Below are positions 38,292 to 47,644 of a DNA stretch of 64,000 bases, piece by piece. The notes below the pieces were generated by a model, which saw nothing but the letters and a program-made list of their open reading frames with translations, made no database searches and was not told where the DNA came from. The number at the start of each line of letters is the position of its first letter. The stretch's first letter is position 1. Location: NCBI RefSeq assembly GCF_013385825.1, contig NZ_JACAPG010000011.1, positions 233,279 to 297,278 of the forward strand, given 5' to 3'. The translations under genes were made by a program, and so were the position numbers. This stretch comes from Pseudomonas reactans. GTDB taxonomy: Bacteria; Pseudomonadota; Gammaproteobacteria; Pseudomonadales; Pseudomonadaceae.

Positions 38292-39797
38292 ATGTGTGGC
38301 ATCGTCGGTATCGTCGGTAAGTCGAACGTCAATCAGGCGCTGTATGACGCGCTAACCGTCCTCCAGCACCGCGGCCAGGACGCTGCCGGTATTGTGACCA
38401 GCCACGACGGCCGGTTATTCCTGCGCAAGGACAATGGTCTGGTGCGTGACGTGTTCCATCAGCGTCACATGCAGCGCCTTGTCGGGCACATGGGCATTGG
38501 TCATGTGCGTTACCCGACCGCCGGTAGCTCGACGTCGGCTGAAGCTCAACCGTTTTACGTCAACTCGCCTTACGGCATCACCCTGGCGCATAACGGTAAC
38601 CTGACCAACGTTGAACAGCTGGCCAAGGAGATTTACGAATCTGACCTGCGCCACGTCAACACCAGCTCCGACTCGGAAGTGCTGCTCAACGTGTTCGCCC
38701 ACGAGCTGGCCCAGCGCGGCAAGCTGCAGCCGACCGAAGAAGACGTGTTCGCCGCCGTCACCGACGTGCACAACCGTTGCGTGGGTGGCTATGCCGTCGT
38801 GGCCATGGTCACCGGTTATGGCATCGTCGGCTTCCGTGACCCGCATGGCATCCGTCCGATCGTGTTCGGCCAACGTCACACTGACGAAGGCGTCGAATAC
38901 ATGATCGCTTCCGAAAGCGTGTCCCTGGACGTGCTGGGTTTCACCCTGATTCGCGACCTCGCGCCGGGCGAAGCGGTGTACATCACCGAAGACGGCAAGT
39001 TGCACACCCGTCAGTGCGCCGTGGCGCCGAAACTCACCCCGTGCATCTTCGAACACGTCTACCTGGCGCGTCCGGATTCGATCATCGACGGCGTTTCGGT
39101 GTACAAGGCGCGTCTGCGCATGGGCGAGAAACTGGCCGAGAAGATCCTGCGCGAGCGCCCAGAGCACGACATCGACGTGGTGATCCCGATTCCGGACACC
39201 AGCCGCACCGCTGCGCTGGAGTTGGCCAACCACTTGGGCGTCAAGTTCCGCGAAGGCTTTGTGAAGAACCGCTACATTGGCCGTACCTTCATCATGCCGG
39301 GCCAGGCGGCGCGCAAGAAGTCTGTGCGCCAGAAGCTCAATGCCATCGAGTTGGAATTCCGCGGCAAGAACGTGATGCTGGTGGATGACTCCATCGTGCG
39401 CGGGACTACCTGCAAGCAGATCATCCAGATGGCCCGCGAAGCCGGTGCGAAGAACGTGTACTTCTGTTCCGCAGCGCCTGCCGTGCGTTACCCGAACGTC
39501 TACGGCATCGACATGCCGAGCGCCCATGAACTGATCGCTCACAACCGTTCGACCCAGGACGTGGCCGACCTGATCGGCGCTGATTGGCTGATCTACCAGG
39601 ACCTGCCGGACCTGATCGAGGCAGTCGGTGGTGGCAAAATCAAGATCGACCAGTTCGACTGCGCCGTGTTCGACGGCAAGTATGTGACTGGTGATGTCGA
39701 TGAGGCTTACCTGAACAAGATCGAGCAGGCGCGTAACGACTCGTCGAAGATCAAGACCCAGGCGGTCAGCGCGATCATCGACCTGTACAACAACTGA
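38292..39797 (+). CDS. purF: Amidophosphoribosyltransferase
   Basis: 501-aa enzyme catalysing the first committed step of purine synthesis from PRPP and glutamine. The start ATG-TGT exposes the catalytic Cys after Met removal ([14 protein letters not shown]); upstream in-frame ATG would bury it. The Ntn-glutaminase domain continues with [12 protein letters not shown]; the PRPP loop reads [16 protein letters not shown] near residue 365. Ends with a purF-specific terminator. Confidence 0.97.
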   Translation: MCGIVGIVGKSNVNQALYDALTVLQHRGQDAAGIVTSHDGRLFLRKDNGLVRDVFHQRHMQRLVGHMGIGHVRYPTAGSSTSAEAQPFYVNSPYGITLAHNGNLTNVEQLAKEIYESDLRHVNTSSDSEVLLNVFAHELAQRGKLQPTEEDVFAAVTDVHNRCVGGYAVVAMVTGYGIVGFRDPHGIRPIVFGQRHTDEGVEYMIASESVSLDVLGFTLIRDLAPGEAVYITEDGKLHTRQCAVAPKLTPCIFEHVYLARPDSIIDGVSVYKARLRMGEKLAEKILRERPEHDIDVVIPIPDTSRTAALELANHLGVKFREGFVKNRYIGRTFIMPGQAARKKSVRQKLNAIELEFRGKNVMLVDDSIVRGTTCKQIIQMAREAGAKNVYFCSAAPAVRYPNVYGIDMPSAHELIAHNRSTQDVADLIGADWLIYQDLPDLIEAVGGGKIKIDQFDCAVFDGKYVTGDVDEAYLNKIEQARNDSSKIKTQAVSAIIDLYNN

Positions 39798-39802
39798 GTG
39801 AC

Positions 39803-39826
39803 AACCGGCCCTGAGGGGCCGGTTTT
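39803..39826 (+). terminator. Terminator after purF
   Basis: Nine-pair stem AACCGGCCC/GGGCCGGTT with a short loop, followed by TTTT, 6 nt after the purF stop. Confidence 0.88.
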
Positions 39827-39862
39827 GTATCTTAAATAAAGAATTGAGTAAGGAGTCGCAGC

Positions 39863-41074
39863 ATGAGTCAGGAATGGGATGCCGGTCGGTTGGACAGCGA
39901 CCTCGATGGCGTAGCTTTCGATACCCTGGCTGTGCGCGCCGGCCAGCACCGCACCCCGGAAGGTGAGCACGGTGACCCGATGTTCTTCACTTCCAGCTAC
40001 GTGTTCCGCACCGCCGCCGATGCCGCTGCGCGCTTTGCTGGCGAAGTGCCGGGCAACGTGTATTCGCGTTATACCAACCCGACAGTGCGCGCGTTCGAAG
40101 AGCGTATTGCGGCACTGGAAGGTGCTGAGCAGGCGGTAGCGACGGCCACTGGTATGGCGGCGATCCTGGCGGTGGTGATGAGCCTGTGCAGTGCTGGCGA
40201 CCATGTGTTGGTGTCGCGCAGTGTGTTTGGTTCGACCATCAGCCTGTTCGAGAAGTATTTCAAGCGCTTCGGTATCGAAGTGGACTACGTGCCCTTGGCG
40301 GATCTTTCCGGCTGGGATGCGGCGATCAAGGCCAACACCAAGTTGTTGTTCGTCGAGTCGCCGTCCAACCCATTGGCTGAGCTGGTGGATATCGCTGCGT
40401 TGTCTGAAGTGGCGCATGCCAAAGGTGCGATGCTGGTCGTAGACAACTGCTTCTGCACCCCGGCGCTGCAACAGCCGTTGAAGCTGGGGGCGGACATCGT
40501 CGTGCACTCGGCGACCAAGTTCATCGACGGCCAGGGCCGTTGCATGGGCGGTGTGGTTGCAGGTCGCAGCGAGCAGATGAAGGAAGTCGTCGGCTTCCTG
40601 CGCACGGCTGGCCCGACCTTGAGCCCGTTCAACGCGTGGATCTTCCTCAAGGGTCTTGAGACCCTCAACCTGCGGATGAAGGCCCACTGCGCCAACGCCC
40701 AGGCTTTGGCCGAGTGGCTGGAGCAGCAGGACGGTATCGAGAAGGTGCACTACGCCGGCCTCAAGAGTCACCCGCAACACGAATTGGCCCAGCGCCAGCA
40801 GCGTGGTTTCGGCGCTGTGGTGAGCTTTGAGGTCAAGGGCGGCAAAGAGGGCGCCTGGCGCTTTATCGATGCGACTCGCCTGATTTCCATCACCGCCAAC
40901 CTGGGTGATAGCAAGACCACCATTACCCATCCGAGTACCACTTCCCACGGGCGCCTGGCGCCGCAGGAGCGTGAAGCGGCGGGTATCCGTGACAGCCTGA
41001 TCCGCATTGCGGTTGGCCTGGAAGACGTGGCTGATTTGCAGGCTGACTTGGCTCGCGGGCTGGCTGCCTTGTGA
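39863..41074 (+). CDS. metZ: O-succinylhomoserine sulfhydrylase
   Basis: 403-aa PLP enzyme of the Cys/Met metabolism family that makes homocysteine directly from O-succinylhomoserine and sulfide, the main methionine route in Pseudomonas. N-terminal [44 protein letters not shown], and the PLP-lysine segment [13 protein letters not shown] are seen. AAGGAGTCGCAGC precedes the ATG. Genomic position after purF is conserved in pseudomonads. The following SDR gene overlaps its stop. Confidence 0.95.
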   Translation: MSQEWDAGRLDSDLDGVAFDTLAVRAGQHRTPEGEHGDPMFFTSSYVFRTAADAAARFAGEVPGNVYSRYTNPTVRAFEERIAALEGAEQAVATATGMAAILAVVMSLCSAGDHVLVSRSVFGSTISLFEKYFKRFGIEVDYVPLADLSGWDAAIKANTKLLFVESPSNPLAELVDIAALSEVAHAKGAMLVVDNCFCTPALQQPLKLGADIVVHSATKFIDGQGRCMGGVVAGRSEQMKEVVGFLRTAGPTLSPFNAWIFLKGLETLNLRMKAHCANAQALAEWLEQQDGIEKVHYAGLKSHPQHELAQRQQRGFGAVVSFEVKGGKEGAWRFIDATRLISITANLGDSKTTITHPSTTSHGRLAPQEREAAGIRDSLIRIAVGLEDVADLQADLARGLAAL

Positions 41075-41850
41075 TCGAGTGGTCCATGGAGGCGGCGGCT
41101 GCCACTAACGGGCGCGTTGCGCTGGTCACAGGTGCGGCGCGAGGCATTGGTCTCGGGATTGCCGCATGGCTGATCAGCGAAGGCTGGCAGGTGGTGTTGA
41201 CTGACCTGGACCGCGAGCGCGGTTCCAAGGTGTCCAAGGTGCTGGGTGAAAACGCCTGGTTCATCAGCATGGACGTGGCGGACGAGAAGCAAGTGGCCGA
41301 AGGTGTTGCCGAGGTATTGGGGCAGTTTGGGCGCCTGGACGCGTTGGTCTGCAATGCGGCGGTGGCTGACCCGCGTAATATCACCCTGGAAAGCCTCGAC
41401 CTGGCGTACTGGAATCGAGTGCTTGCGGTGAACCTCAGTGGGCCGATGTTGTTGGCCAAGCACTGTGCGCCTTATCTGCGTGCCCATGGCGGTGCCATCG
41501 TCAATTTGGCCTCGACCCGCGCCCGCCAGTCGGAACCGGACACCGAAGCCTACGCGGCGAGCAAAGGTGGTCTGCTGGCCCTCACGCATGCCTTGGCGAT
41601 GAGCCTGGGGCCGGAAGTACGGGTCAATGCGGTCAGCCCTGGCTGGATCGATGCGCGTGATCCGGCTGCACGTCGGGCCGAGCCGTTGAGTGATGCTGAT
41701 CATGCACAGCATCCAGCGGGCAGGGTAGGCACCGTAGAAGATGTGGCGGCGATGGTAGCGTGGCTGTTGTCGCGCCAGGCGGGGTTTGTCACCGGGCAAG
41801 AGTTTGTCGTGGACGGTGGCATGAGCAAGAAGATGATTTACAGCGAGTAG
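41071..41850 (+). CDS. Short-chain dehydrogenase/reductase
   Basis: 259-aa SDR oxidoreductase. Cofactor motif [20 protein letters not shown], the catalytic Ser in [11 protein letters not shown] and YxxxK as [10 protein letters not shown] are all intact, and the C-terminus ends [14 protein letters not shown] as in classical SDRs. Asp at the end of the second strand (LTDLDRERG) suggests NAD(H) preference. The start is GTG 41071, overlapping the metZ stop; ATG 41086 is an alternative. Substrate unknown. Confidence 0.88.
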   Translation: MIEWSMEAAAATNGRVALVTGAARGIGLGIAAWLISEGWQVVLTDLDRERGSKVSKVLGENAWFISMDVADEKQVAEGVAEVLGQFGRLDALVCNAAVADPRNITLESLDLAYWNRVLAVNLSGPMLLAKHCAPYLRAHGGAIVNLASTRARQSEPDTEAYAASKGGLLALTHALAMSLGPEVRVNAVSPGWIDARDPAARRAEPLSDADHAQHPAGRVGTVEDVAAMVAWLLSRQAGFVTGQEFVVDGGMSKKMIYSE

Positions 41851-41957
41851 GGCGGGTAGCCGTCTTGAAGCAATTTTGTCTTTTTCAGAAAAACTTCAAG
41901 CAGGCTATTGACTTAGGTCCGATACCTGCGTAAATTTCGCGGCCTCAACGAAGCAAA

Positions 41958-42033
41958 GGGTGATTAGCTCAGCTGGGAGAGCATCTGCCTTACAAGCAGA
42001 GGGTCGGCGGTTCGATCCCGTCATCACCCACCA
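41958..42033 (+). tRNA. tRNA-Val (anticodon TAC)
   Basis: 76-nt cloverleaf with encoded CCA. Acceptor GGGTGAT/ATCACCC; anticodon loop CTTACAA gives UAC. First of a Val-Asp-Asp array. Confidence 0.96.
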
Positions 42034-42088
42034 CTTCTTGAGAGTTTTGCCTCAGGGCAAGACGCAACGTTAAAGGTTGCACCGACGC

Positions 42089-42165
42089 GCAGCGGTAGTT
42101 CAGTCGGTTAGAATACCGGCCTGTCACGCCGGGGGTCGCGGGTTCGAGTCCCGTCCGCTGCGCCA
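42089..42165 (+). tRNA. tRNA-Asp (anticodon GTC), copy 1
   Basis: 77-nt cloverleaf with encoded CCA. Acceptor GCAGCGG/CCGCTGC; anticodon loop CTGTCAC gives GUC. Confidence 0.96.
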
Positions 42166-42270
42166 CATTTTCCAGGTCTGATTCGTCGGGCTTGAGATTG
42201 AACAACCAAGGTTGATCGATCAGATGTTCAAAGACTGTTGAGGGTTTTCACTCAATCAGTCAAGCGATAC

Positions 42271-42347
42271 GCAGCGGTAGTTCAGTCGGTTAGAATACCG
42301 GCCTGTCACGCCGGGGGTCGCGGGTTCGAGTCCCGTCCGCTGCGCCA
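42271..42347 (+). tRNA. tRNA-Asp (anticodon GTC), copy 2
   Basis: Identical in sequence to the copy at 42089, 182 bases further on. The spacers before the two copies are not similar, so the identity is confined to the tRNA itself. Confidence 0.96.
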
Positions 42348-42420
42348 TATCTGCATCAAGGCCCACTGAACGCCTTGAAGCACAAAGCAAGCCTCTGGCT
42401 ACTTTGATCCGATAGCAAAG

Positions 42421-42447
42421 ACCCTGGTCGAAAGACCGGGGTTTTTT
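42421..42447 (+). terminator. Terminator of the Val-Asp-Asp tRNA array
   Basis: 9-bp stem with one G-T wobble (42421-42429 with 42434-42442), GAAA loop, six T. Confidence 0.9.
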
Positions 42448-42473
42448 GTGTCTGCGATTTGATGCGCGCGATC

Positions 42474-42539
42474 TGTAGGAGCCCGCTTGCGGGCGATGGC
42501 GATTTCACGGACGCCATCGCCCGCAAGCGGGCTCCTACA
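42474..42539. repeat. Inverted REP pair, TGTAGGAGCCCGCTTGCGGG type
   Basis: Two head-to-head units with GCCCGCTTGCGGGC cores (42474-42497 and about 42516-42539). The pair forms one long near-perfect hairpin that could also end the convergent oxidoreductase transcript. Confidence 0.85.
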
Positions 42540-42548
42540 AGTTTCGAG

Positions 42549-43832
42549 TCAGAATCCTAATTTGTCGCGTAGGCCGTAATACCAGGCACCCAGCGCTGCA
42601 AACGGCGTACGCAACAGTTGCCCGCCCGGGAAAGGGTAGTGCGGCAGGTCGGCAAACGCGTCAAAACGCTCTGCCTGGCCTCTGAGTGCCTCCGCCAGTA
42701 CCTTGCCGGCCAGGTGCGTGTACGTCACGCCATGGCCACTGCAGCCCTGTGAGTAGTAGATGTTATCGCCCAGGCGTCCCACCTGCGGCAATCGCGACAG
42801 GGTCAGCAGGAAATTGCCGGTCCAGGCGTAATCGATCTTCACGTCCTTGAGTTGCGGGAAGGCCTTGAGCATCTTTGGACGGATGATCGCCTCGATATTT
42901 GCCGGATCACGCGCGCCATACACCACGCCACCACCGAAGATCAGGCGCTTGTCGCGGGTGAGGCGGTAGTAGTCGAGCAGATAGTTGCAGTCTTCGACGC
43001 AGTAATCCTGCGGCAGCAGGGTTTTTGCCAGTTCGTCACCCAGCGGGGCGGTAGTGATCACTTGCGTACCGCAGGGCATCGACTTGGCTGCCAGCTCCGG
43101 CACCAGGTTGCCCAGGTAGGCATTGCCTGCAACGATAATGAACTTGGCCCTGACCTTGCCCTGCGCGGTATGCACCACCGGATTGGCGCCGCGCTCGATT
43201 CGTACGGCTACCGATTGTTCGTAGATCGTGCCGCCCAGAGATTCCACGGCCGCTGCTTCACCAAGCGCCAGGTTGAGCGGGTGGATGTGCCCGCCGCTCA
43301 TGTCTAGCAAGCCACCCACATAGTTGTCACAGGCCACCACTTCACGGATGCGGCGCTCGTCCAGCAGCTCCAGCTGTGTATGGCCGTAGCGCTCCCACAG
43401 GCGCTTCTGCGACTCCAGGTGGCCCATGTGTTTGCTGTTGAGTGCGGCGAATACGCCGCCATCCTTCAGGTCGCACTGGATTTGGTACTTGGCCACGCGC
43501 TCGCGGATGATCCTGCCGCCTTCGAATGCCATCTCTCCCAGCAACTGCGCCTGTTTGGGCCCGACGCTGCGCTCGATCACATCGATATCACGGCTGTAGC
43601 TGTTGACGATCTGCCCGCCGTTGCGGCCCGAGGCGCCGAACCCCACCTTGGCGGCTTCGAGCACCGTCACGCGAAAACCGTTCTCCAGCAGAAACAGCGC
43701 GCTCGAGAGGCCGGTGTAGCCGGCGCCAATCACGCACACATCGGTTTCGACCTCACCTTGCAGTACCGGGCGAGGCGGAACGGCATTCGCGGATGCGGCG
43801 TAATACGACTGGGGGTAGGGGGTGTTCGCCAT
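42549..43832 (-). CDS. FAD-dependent oxidoreductase, gamma-glutamylputrescine oxidase-like (PuuB/PauB)
   Basis: 427-aa DAO-family flavoenzyme. FAD-binding start TDVCVIGAGYTGLSSALFLLE, then the ASGRNGGQIVNSYSRDID block characteristic of PuuB/PauB proteins, and the C-terminal SQGCSGHGVTYTHLAGKVLAEA. In the family this oxidises gamma-glutamylputrescine to the aldehyde and H2O2, feeding GABA and then succinate semialdehyde (cf. sad at 2587). No other putrescine genes are adjacent, so a related amine or amino acid could be the substrate. Confidence 0.82.
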   Translation of the reverse strand: MANTPYPQSYYAASANAVPPRPVLQGEVETDVCVIGAGYTGLSSALFLLENGFRVTVLEAAKVGFGASGRNGGQIVNSYSRDIDVIERSVGPKQAQLLGEMAFEGGRIIRERVAKYQIQCDLKDGGVFAALNSKHMGHLESQKRLWERYGHTQLELLDERRIREVVACDNYVGGLLDMSGGHIHPLNLALGEAAAVESLGGTIYEQSVAVRIERGANPVVHTAQGKVRAKFIIVAGNAYLGNLVPELAAKSMPCGTQVITTAPLGDELAKTLLPQDYCVEDCNYLLDYYRLTRDKRLIFGGGVVYGARDPANIEAIIRPKMLKAFPQLKDVKIDYAWTGNFLLTLSRLPQVGRLGDNIYYSQGCSGHGVTYTHLAGKVLAEALRGQAERFDAFADLPHYPFPGGQLLRTPFAALGAWYYGLRDKLGF

Positions 43833-44016
43833 CCTGGAACCTCTGTTTTATATTTTTTACGAGTGCGCCGATCCTACCTGAGTTGAAAATTGCCTGCCAG
43901 CCACCCGAAATCCACGGGTGTGCCCCACGCAAATAAAAAATTCGCATATTCATAGGGTTAGCTGCAAAAAAGATGTTGACACCCCTCCGGAATTCCGTAG
44001 AATGCCGCCTCACAGC

Positions 44017-44093
44017 AGGCACGTAGCTCAGTTGGTTAGAGCACCACCTTGACATGGTGGGGGTCGTTGGTTCGAGTCCAATCGCGCCTACCA
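44017..44093 (+). tRNA. tRNA-Val (anticodon GAC)
   Basis: 77-nt cloverleaf with encoded CCA. The anticodon loop TTGACAT gives GAC. The acceptor stem AGGCACG/CGCGCCT contains an A5-C68 mismatch; all other stems pair normally. Followed by a terminator. Confidence 0.93.
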
Positions 44094-44122
44094 AACAAAA
44101 TCCGCTCTGCTGGGCGGTCTAG

Positions 44123-44152
44123 AAGGGCTCACCGAAAGGTGGGCCCTTTTTT
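44123..44152 (+). terminator. Terminator after tRNA-Val(GAC)
   Basis: 11-bp stem with one G-T wobble (44123-44133 with 44138-44148), GAAA loop, and T-run from 44147 to 44152. Confidence 0.9.
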
Positions 44153-44179
44153 GTTGTCTGTGATTTCTAAAACCCCGCC

Positions 44180-44374
44180 TCAGCCGGTCTCGCCAAGAAA
44201 CATCTGCACCAACACCAGTTCAATCAGCGCCACCAACAGCAAAAACATCACGAACCCAAATGAGAGCACGCGTTTTCGCCGTGGTGGTGTGTAGTCGTTG
44301 CTGAATTCAATCAGCTTGAGTATCGCGCCGCTCAGATTCCAGGTGAACTCAAGAAACTCGCTCGCGGCGGCGTT
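44180..44374 (-). pseudogene. Open frame for a small membrane protein without a normal start codon
   Basis: On the minus strand, in the same frame as and immediately after the stop at 44375-44377, 64 codons are open. They read like real protein: FLEFTWNLSGAILKLIEF, then a basic PPRRKRV stretch, then a hydrophobic helix FGFVMFLLLVALIELVLVQM. No ATG, GTG or TTG precedes the hydrophobic part except within it. It is either a decayed gene, a fragment of a larger one, or a gene with a rare start codon. Confidence 0.4.
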
Positions 44375-44737
44375 TTACTTAGCCTTGGCACTTTTGATAT
44401 CGCTGATCATCTGCTTGGCAATCGCCAGCACCTGTTTCTGCGTCATGGCCGAGGCAATGCCTTCCCAGGCGGACGACGAGGTGTCGTAGGTGCGCGAGCC
44501 AGTCGGTGTGCCGGATTGCAGGTCGGCGTAATCGGCGCGCTCGATGTCGCGGAACTTGCTCACATTGATGTTGATGTCGACACCGTCTTCACCGCTCGGT
44601 GCCACCGCTGGATTTTCCGTAATATTGAAGCCCGTCTGGCGGGCTTCGACCTGGAGTGCGTTGTTCCAGTCGCGCTTGAGCAGGTTCCAGTCCGGGTTTT
44701 GCTCGACCTGGCCTTCGCCTCTTTCAGGTCTGTCCAC
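44375..44737 (-). pseudogene. Probable 5'-truncated gene for an exported protein of unknown family
   Basis: The frame encodes about 120 aa ending in YDTSSSAWEGIASAMTQKQVLAIAKQMISDIKSAKAK, a pattern I associate with proteobacterial lipoproteins of unknown function (possibly DUF4410-like; unsure). The expected signal peptide and first half are missing: upstream of about residue 10 the frame loses protein-like character, while another frame (44560-44772) reads KLWTDLKEAKA just there, suggesting a frameshift. No good ribosome site. I regard it as a remnant, though a short functional version cannot be excluded. Confidence 0.45.
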
Positions 44738-44968
44738 AACTTGTTACGTGCGCAGCGTTCGATCACCCACAAAATTTATTGGTTCGCAGCAACAATTTTT
44801 CTTGTTGGACACCTCCCGCCCCCAGGCAGCAAAGTTGCCGCCACTGACGCTCGACCTTTCGGGTCAACAATAAAAAACCGAGCCGACTGCACGCCACTTC
44901 TTGCTGTGAACCCTTTGTTCACATCCTGCTGTAATGGCGCCGCAGCGCGCACTTAAGGACCTCACGCC

Positions 44969-45685
44969 ATGCAAACTGTTGTGAACTTATGGCCGTTGAT
45001 CGGCGTACTTGTGATCGTGGTTGGCTTTGTCTTGCGCTTCAACCCTTTGTTGGTGGTCACCGCCGCCGCTATCGCCACTGGGCTTGCCGCCCATTTCCCA
45101 CTGGAAAAAATCCTCGCCACCATGGGCGATGGCTTCCTTCAGACCCGTGCCTTGCAATTGATCCTCTTGTTGCCTCTGGCGGTCATTGGCCTGCTGGAGC
45201 GTCACGGACTGCGCCTGCATGCGCAAAACTGGATCGCGCGGTTCGAGCGCGCCACGGTAGGGCGTTTGCTGATCATCTATCTGTTTGTACGCGAGTCCAC
45301 TGCCGCCATGGGCTTGACCAGCCTGGGCGGGCACCCGCAGATGGTGCGCCCGCTGCTGGCACCGATGGCCGAAGGTGCGGCGGAAAAACGCTACGGCAAG
45401 CTGCCGGACAAATTGCGTCACAAAGTGTTGGCCATGTGCGCTGCGACCGACAACGTCGGCCTGTTTTTTGGTGAAGACATCTTTGTCGCTTTCGGCGCAA
45501 TCGCGTTGATGCACACCTTCCTGCTCGGCTCAGGGATTGATGTGGAGCCTCTGCACATTGCGGTATGGGGTATTCCTACAGCGATCTGCGCTTTCATCAT
45601 TCATGCGATCCGTCTGCATCGGTTTGATCGAAGGCTTACCCGTGAGATGACGCCCGCCGCTACGCCAGTGGAGGCCGTGCAATGA
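44969..45685 (+). CDS. DUF969 family membrane protein (putative permease component)
   Basis: 238-aa inner-membrane protein with about six hydrophobic helices, starting NLWPLIGVLVIVVGFVLRFNPLLVV and containing the conserved RESTAAMGLTSLGGHPQMVRPLLAPMAEGAA. It overlaps the DUF979 gene by 4 bases (ATGA), and a pyroglutamyl peptidase gene follows. Because DUF969/DUF979 genes recur beside pcp, a role in transport of pyroglutamate or a pyroglutamyl peptide is a reasonable inference. AAGGA lies 9 nt before ATG 44969. Confidence 0.88.
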   Translation: MQTVVNLWPLIGVLVIVVGFVLRFNPLLVVTAAAIATGLAAHFPLEKILATMGDGFLQTRALQLILLLPLAVIGLLERHGLRLHAQNWIARFERATVGRLLIIYLFVRESTAAMGLTSLGGHPQMVRPLLAPMAEGAAEKRYGKLPDKLRHKVLAMCAATDNVGLFFGEDIFVAFGAIALMHTFLLGSGIDVEPLHIAVWGIPTAICAFIIHAIRLHRFDRRLTREMTPAATPVEAVQ

Positions 45686-46632
45686 TCATTTCCATTCAAT
45701 ACCTGTACTGGCTCGCCGGGGTTCTGCTGCTGATCACTGCGGGCATGATTTTGATGGACCGGAGCCATCCCAAGCGTTGGTCCAGTGCGTTGTTCTGGTT
45801 GTTGTTCGCTATTCCGTTCTTGATAGGCGAACGCCTGCCATCGGTGGCCATCGGCGCCGGCGTTGTGGTCATGGCATTGATTGCCGGCCTGGGCGGCGTT
45901 GGCCGTGGCAAGCATGCCGAGTTGCATGACAAGGCCTCTCGCGCCAGTGCGGGCCGGCTGGGTCACAAGCTGTTCATTCCTGCGCTCGCCATTCCATTGA
46001 CCACGGTCATTGGCTCGGTGCTGCTTAAGCACACCGAGATTGGCGGCGTGCCACTGCTGGATCCGAAAAACACCACCTTTGTATCCCTTGGTATCGGCTG
46101 CTTGATCGCACTCGGCCTGGCTTGCTGGCTGACCCGCGATACACCGGTGCAAGCCTTGCGCGAATCCCGCCGTCTCACAGAAGCCCTCGGCTGGGCGATG
46201 GTGCTTCCGCAAATGCTGGCGATGCTCGGCTTGCTGTTTAACGAAGCCGGGGTTGGTACAGCCGTTGCGCATGTCACCACCACCTACATCAACCTGGATT
46301 TCAAGTTGGTGGCGGTGATGGTTTATGTGCTGGGCATGGCCTTGTTCACGGTGATCATGGGTAACGGCTTCGCGGCTTTTCCAGTGATGACCGGCGGTGT
46401 CGGCGTGCCGGTGCTGGTGGGTATCTACGGCGGAAATCCAGCCGTAATGGCGGCGATTGGCATGTTCTCCGGCTACTGCGGCACACTGATGACGCCGATG
46501 GCCGCCAACTTTAATATTGTGCCTGCGGCGTTGCTGGAACTGCCAGACAAGAACGCGGTGATCAAGGCTCAACTACCCACGGCGTTGATGATGTTGGTGG
46601 TCAATATTGTACTGCTCTACCTGTTGATGTGA
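45682..46632 (+). CDS. DUF979 family membrane protein (putative permease component)
   Basis: 316-aa inner-membrane protein with about nine hydrophobic helices. Conserved family blocks include FTVIMGNGFAAFPVMTGGVG and the C-terminal SGYCGTLMTPMAANFNIVPAALLEL. It is probably the partner of the DUF969 protein in a two-component transporter. Coupled to DUF969 by a 4-base overlap and only 7 bases before pcp. Confidence 0.88.
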   Translation: MIISIQYLYWLAGVLLLITAGMILMDRSHPKRWSSALFWLLFAIPFLIGERLPSVAIGAGVVVMALIAGLGGVGRGKHAELHDKASRASAGRLGHKLFIPALAIPLTTVIGSVLLKHTEIGGVPLLDPKNTTFVSLGIGCLIALGLACWLTRDTPVQALRESRRLTEALGWAMVLPQMLAMLGLLFNEAGVGTAVAHVTTTYINLDFKLVAVMVYVLGMALFTVIMGNGFAAFPVMTGGVGVPVLVGIYGGNPAVMAAIGMFSGYCGTLMTPMAANFNIVPAALLELPDKNAVIKAQLPTALMMLVVNIVLLYLLM

Positions 46633-46639
46633 GGCCAAG

Positions 46640-47281
46640 ATGCGAACCGTTTTGCTGATGGGCTTTGAGCCCTTTGATCAAGACTTGGTTAATCCGTCCT
46701 GGGAGGCTGTGCGCCAACTGGACAGTGTTCAGTTGGAGCCCGATGTGCAGATAGTTGCGCGTCAATTGCCTTGCGCATTTGCCTCTGTTGGCGAGTGCCT
46801 GATCGGGCTGGTCGAAGAGTTGCGCCCGGCGATGGTGATCGCTACTGGCCTGGGGCCGGGCCGTAGCGATATCTCTATCGAACGGGTGGCGATCAATGTC
46901 AACGATGCGCGCATTCCCGATAACCTGGGCGAGCAGCCTGTCGATACGGCGGTCATCGCTGATGGCCCGGCGGCCTACTTCACGACGCTGCCGATCAAGG
47001 CGATGGTCAAGGCCGTGCGTGAAGTAGGGATCGCAGCCTCCGTATCGCAGACGGCAGGGACATTTGTGTGTAATCAGGTGTTTTATCTATTGCAGCATGC
47101 GCTTGCGGGGTCGGGAGTGCGCAGTGGGTTTATCCACGTACCGTTTCTGCCGGAGCAGGTGGCGGGTACACAGCGGCCTTCGATGGCGCTGGGTACGACG
47201 GTTGCGGGATTGCACGTGGCTGTATTGACGGCGTGGCGAACACTGGCGGATGTAAGGGAAACGGGTGGGCAGGTCAGTTGA
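46640..47281 (+). CDS. pcp: Pyroglutamyl-peptidase I
   Basis: 213-aa C15 cysteine peptidase that removes N-terminal pyroglutamate from peptides. N-terminal LLMGFEPFDQDLVNPSWEAV, the catalytic Glu in SIERVAINVNDARIPDN, Cys in TAGTFVCNQVFYLLQH and His in FIHVPFLPEQ are all present. Cytoplasmic. It follows the DUF969/DUF979 pair without a gap for a promoter, pointing to joint import and hydrolysis of pyroglutamyl compounds. Confidence 0.95.
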   Translation: MRTVLLMGFEPFDQDLVNPSWEAVRQLDSVQLEPDVQIVARQLPCAFASVGECLIGLVEELRPAMVIATGLGPGRSDISIERVAINVNDARIPDNLGEQPVDTAVIADGPAAYFTTLPIKAMVKAVREVGIAASVSQTAGTFVCNQVFYLLQHALAGSGVRSGFIHVPFLPEQVAGTQRPSMALGTTVAGLHVAVLTAWRTLADVRETGGQVS

Positions 47282-47296
47282 CCGGCCCGGCTTTTC

Positions 47297-47521
47297 TCAC
47301 GGCGCAAACAGTCGGGTGAGCCCGAAGGTGATGGCGCAAGCCAGGCCAGTCATTGCAAATGCGGTTGCCACGTACCACTTGATGAGGTTCAGTTCAGTGG
47401 TTGCCAGGTCTGCCTTGGACGCGAAGTGCTTATCCATGGCGTCTGCCTTGCCCGAAACGGTGATCAGCTTCTCGTTCATTTCAGCCAGCCCCTTTTCCAG
47501 TAGACCTAATCGTATTTCCAT
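47297..47521 (-). CDS. Small coiled-coil membrane protein
   Basis: 74 aa: an N-terminal heptad-like helix (MEIRLGLLEKGLAEMNEKL...DAMDKHFASKADLATTEL) followed by one transmembrane helix (WYVATAFAMTGLACAITFGL). GGGAGA precedes ATG 47521. Similar layout to phage-related and accessory hypothetical proteins with coiled coil and C-terminal anchor; no function assigned. Confidence 0.65.
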   Translation of the reverse strand: MEIRLGLLEKGLAEMNEKLITVSGKADAMDKHFASKADLATTELNLIKWYVATAFAMTGLACAITFGLTRLFAP

Positions 47522-47644
47522 TCCCGAATCTCCCTTTGCACTGTTGCCGGCTCTGCCTTGAGCCGCTTCGGAAGAAAGATTAGTTGGGTCTAAGACCGAT
47601 GGTAAGAGGCAAACCTTTGCAAAATAACACCGGGTACATGCTGC

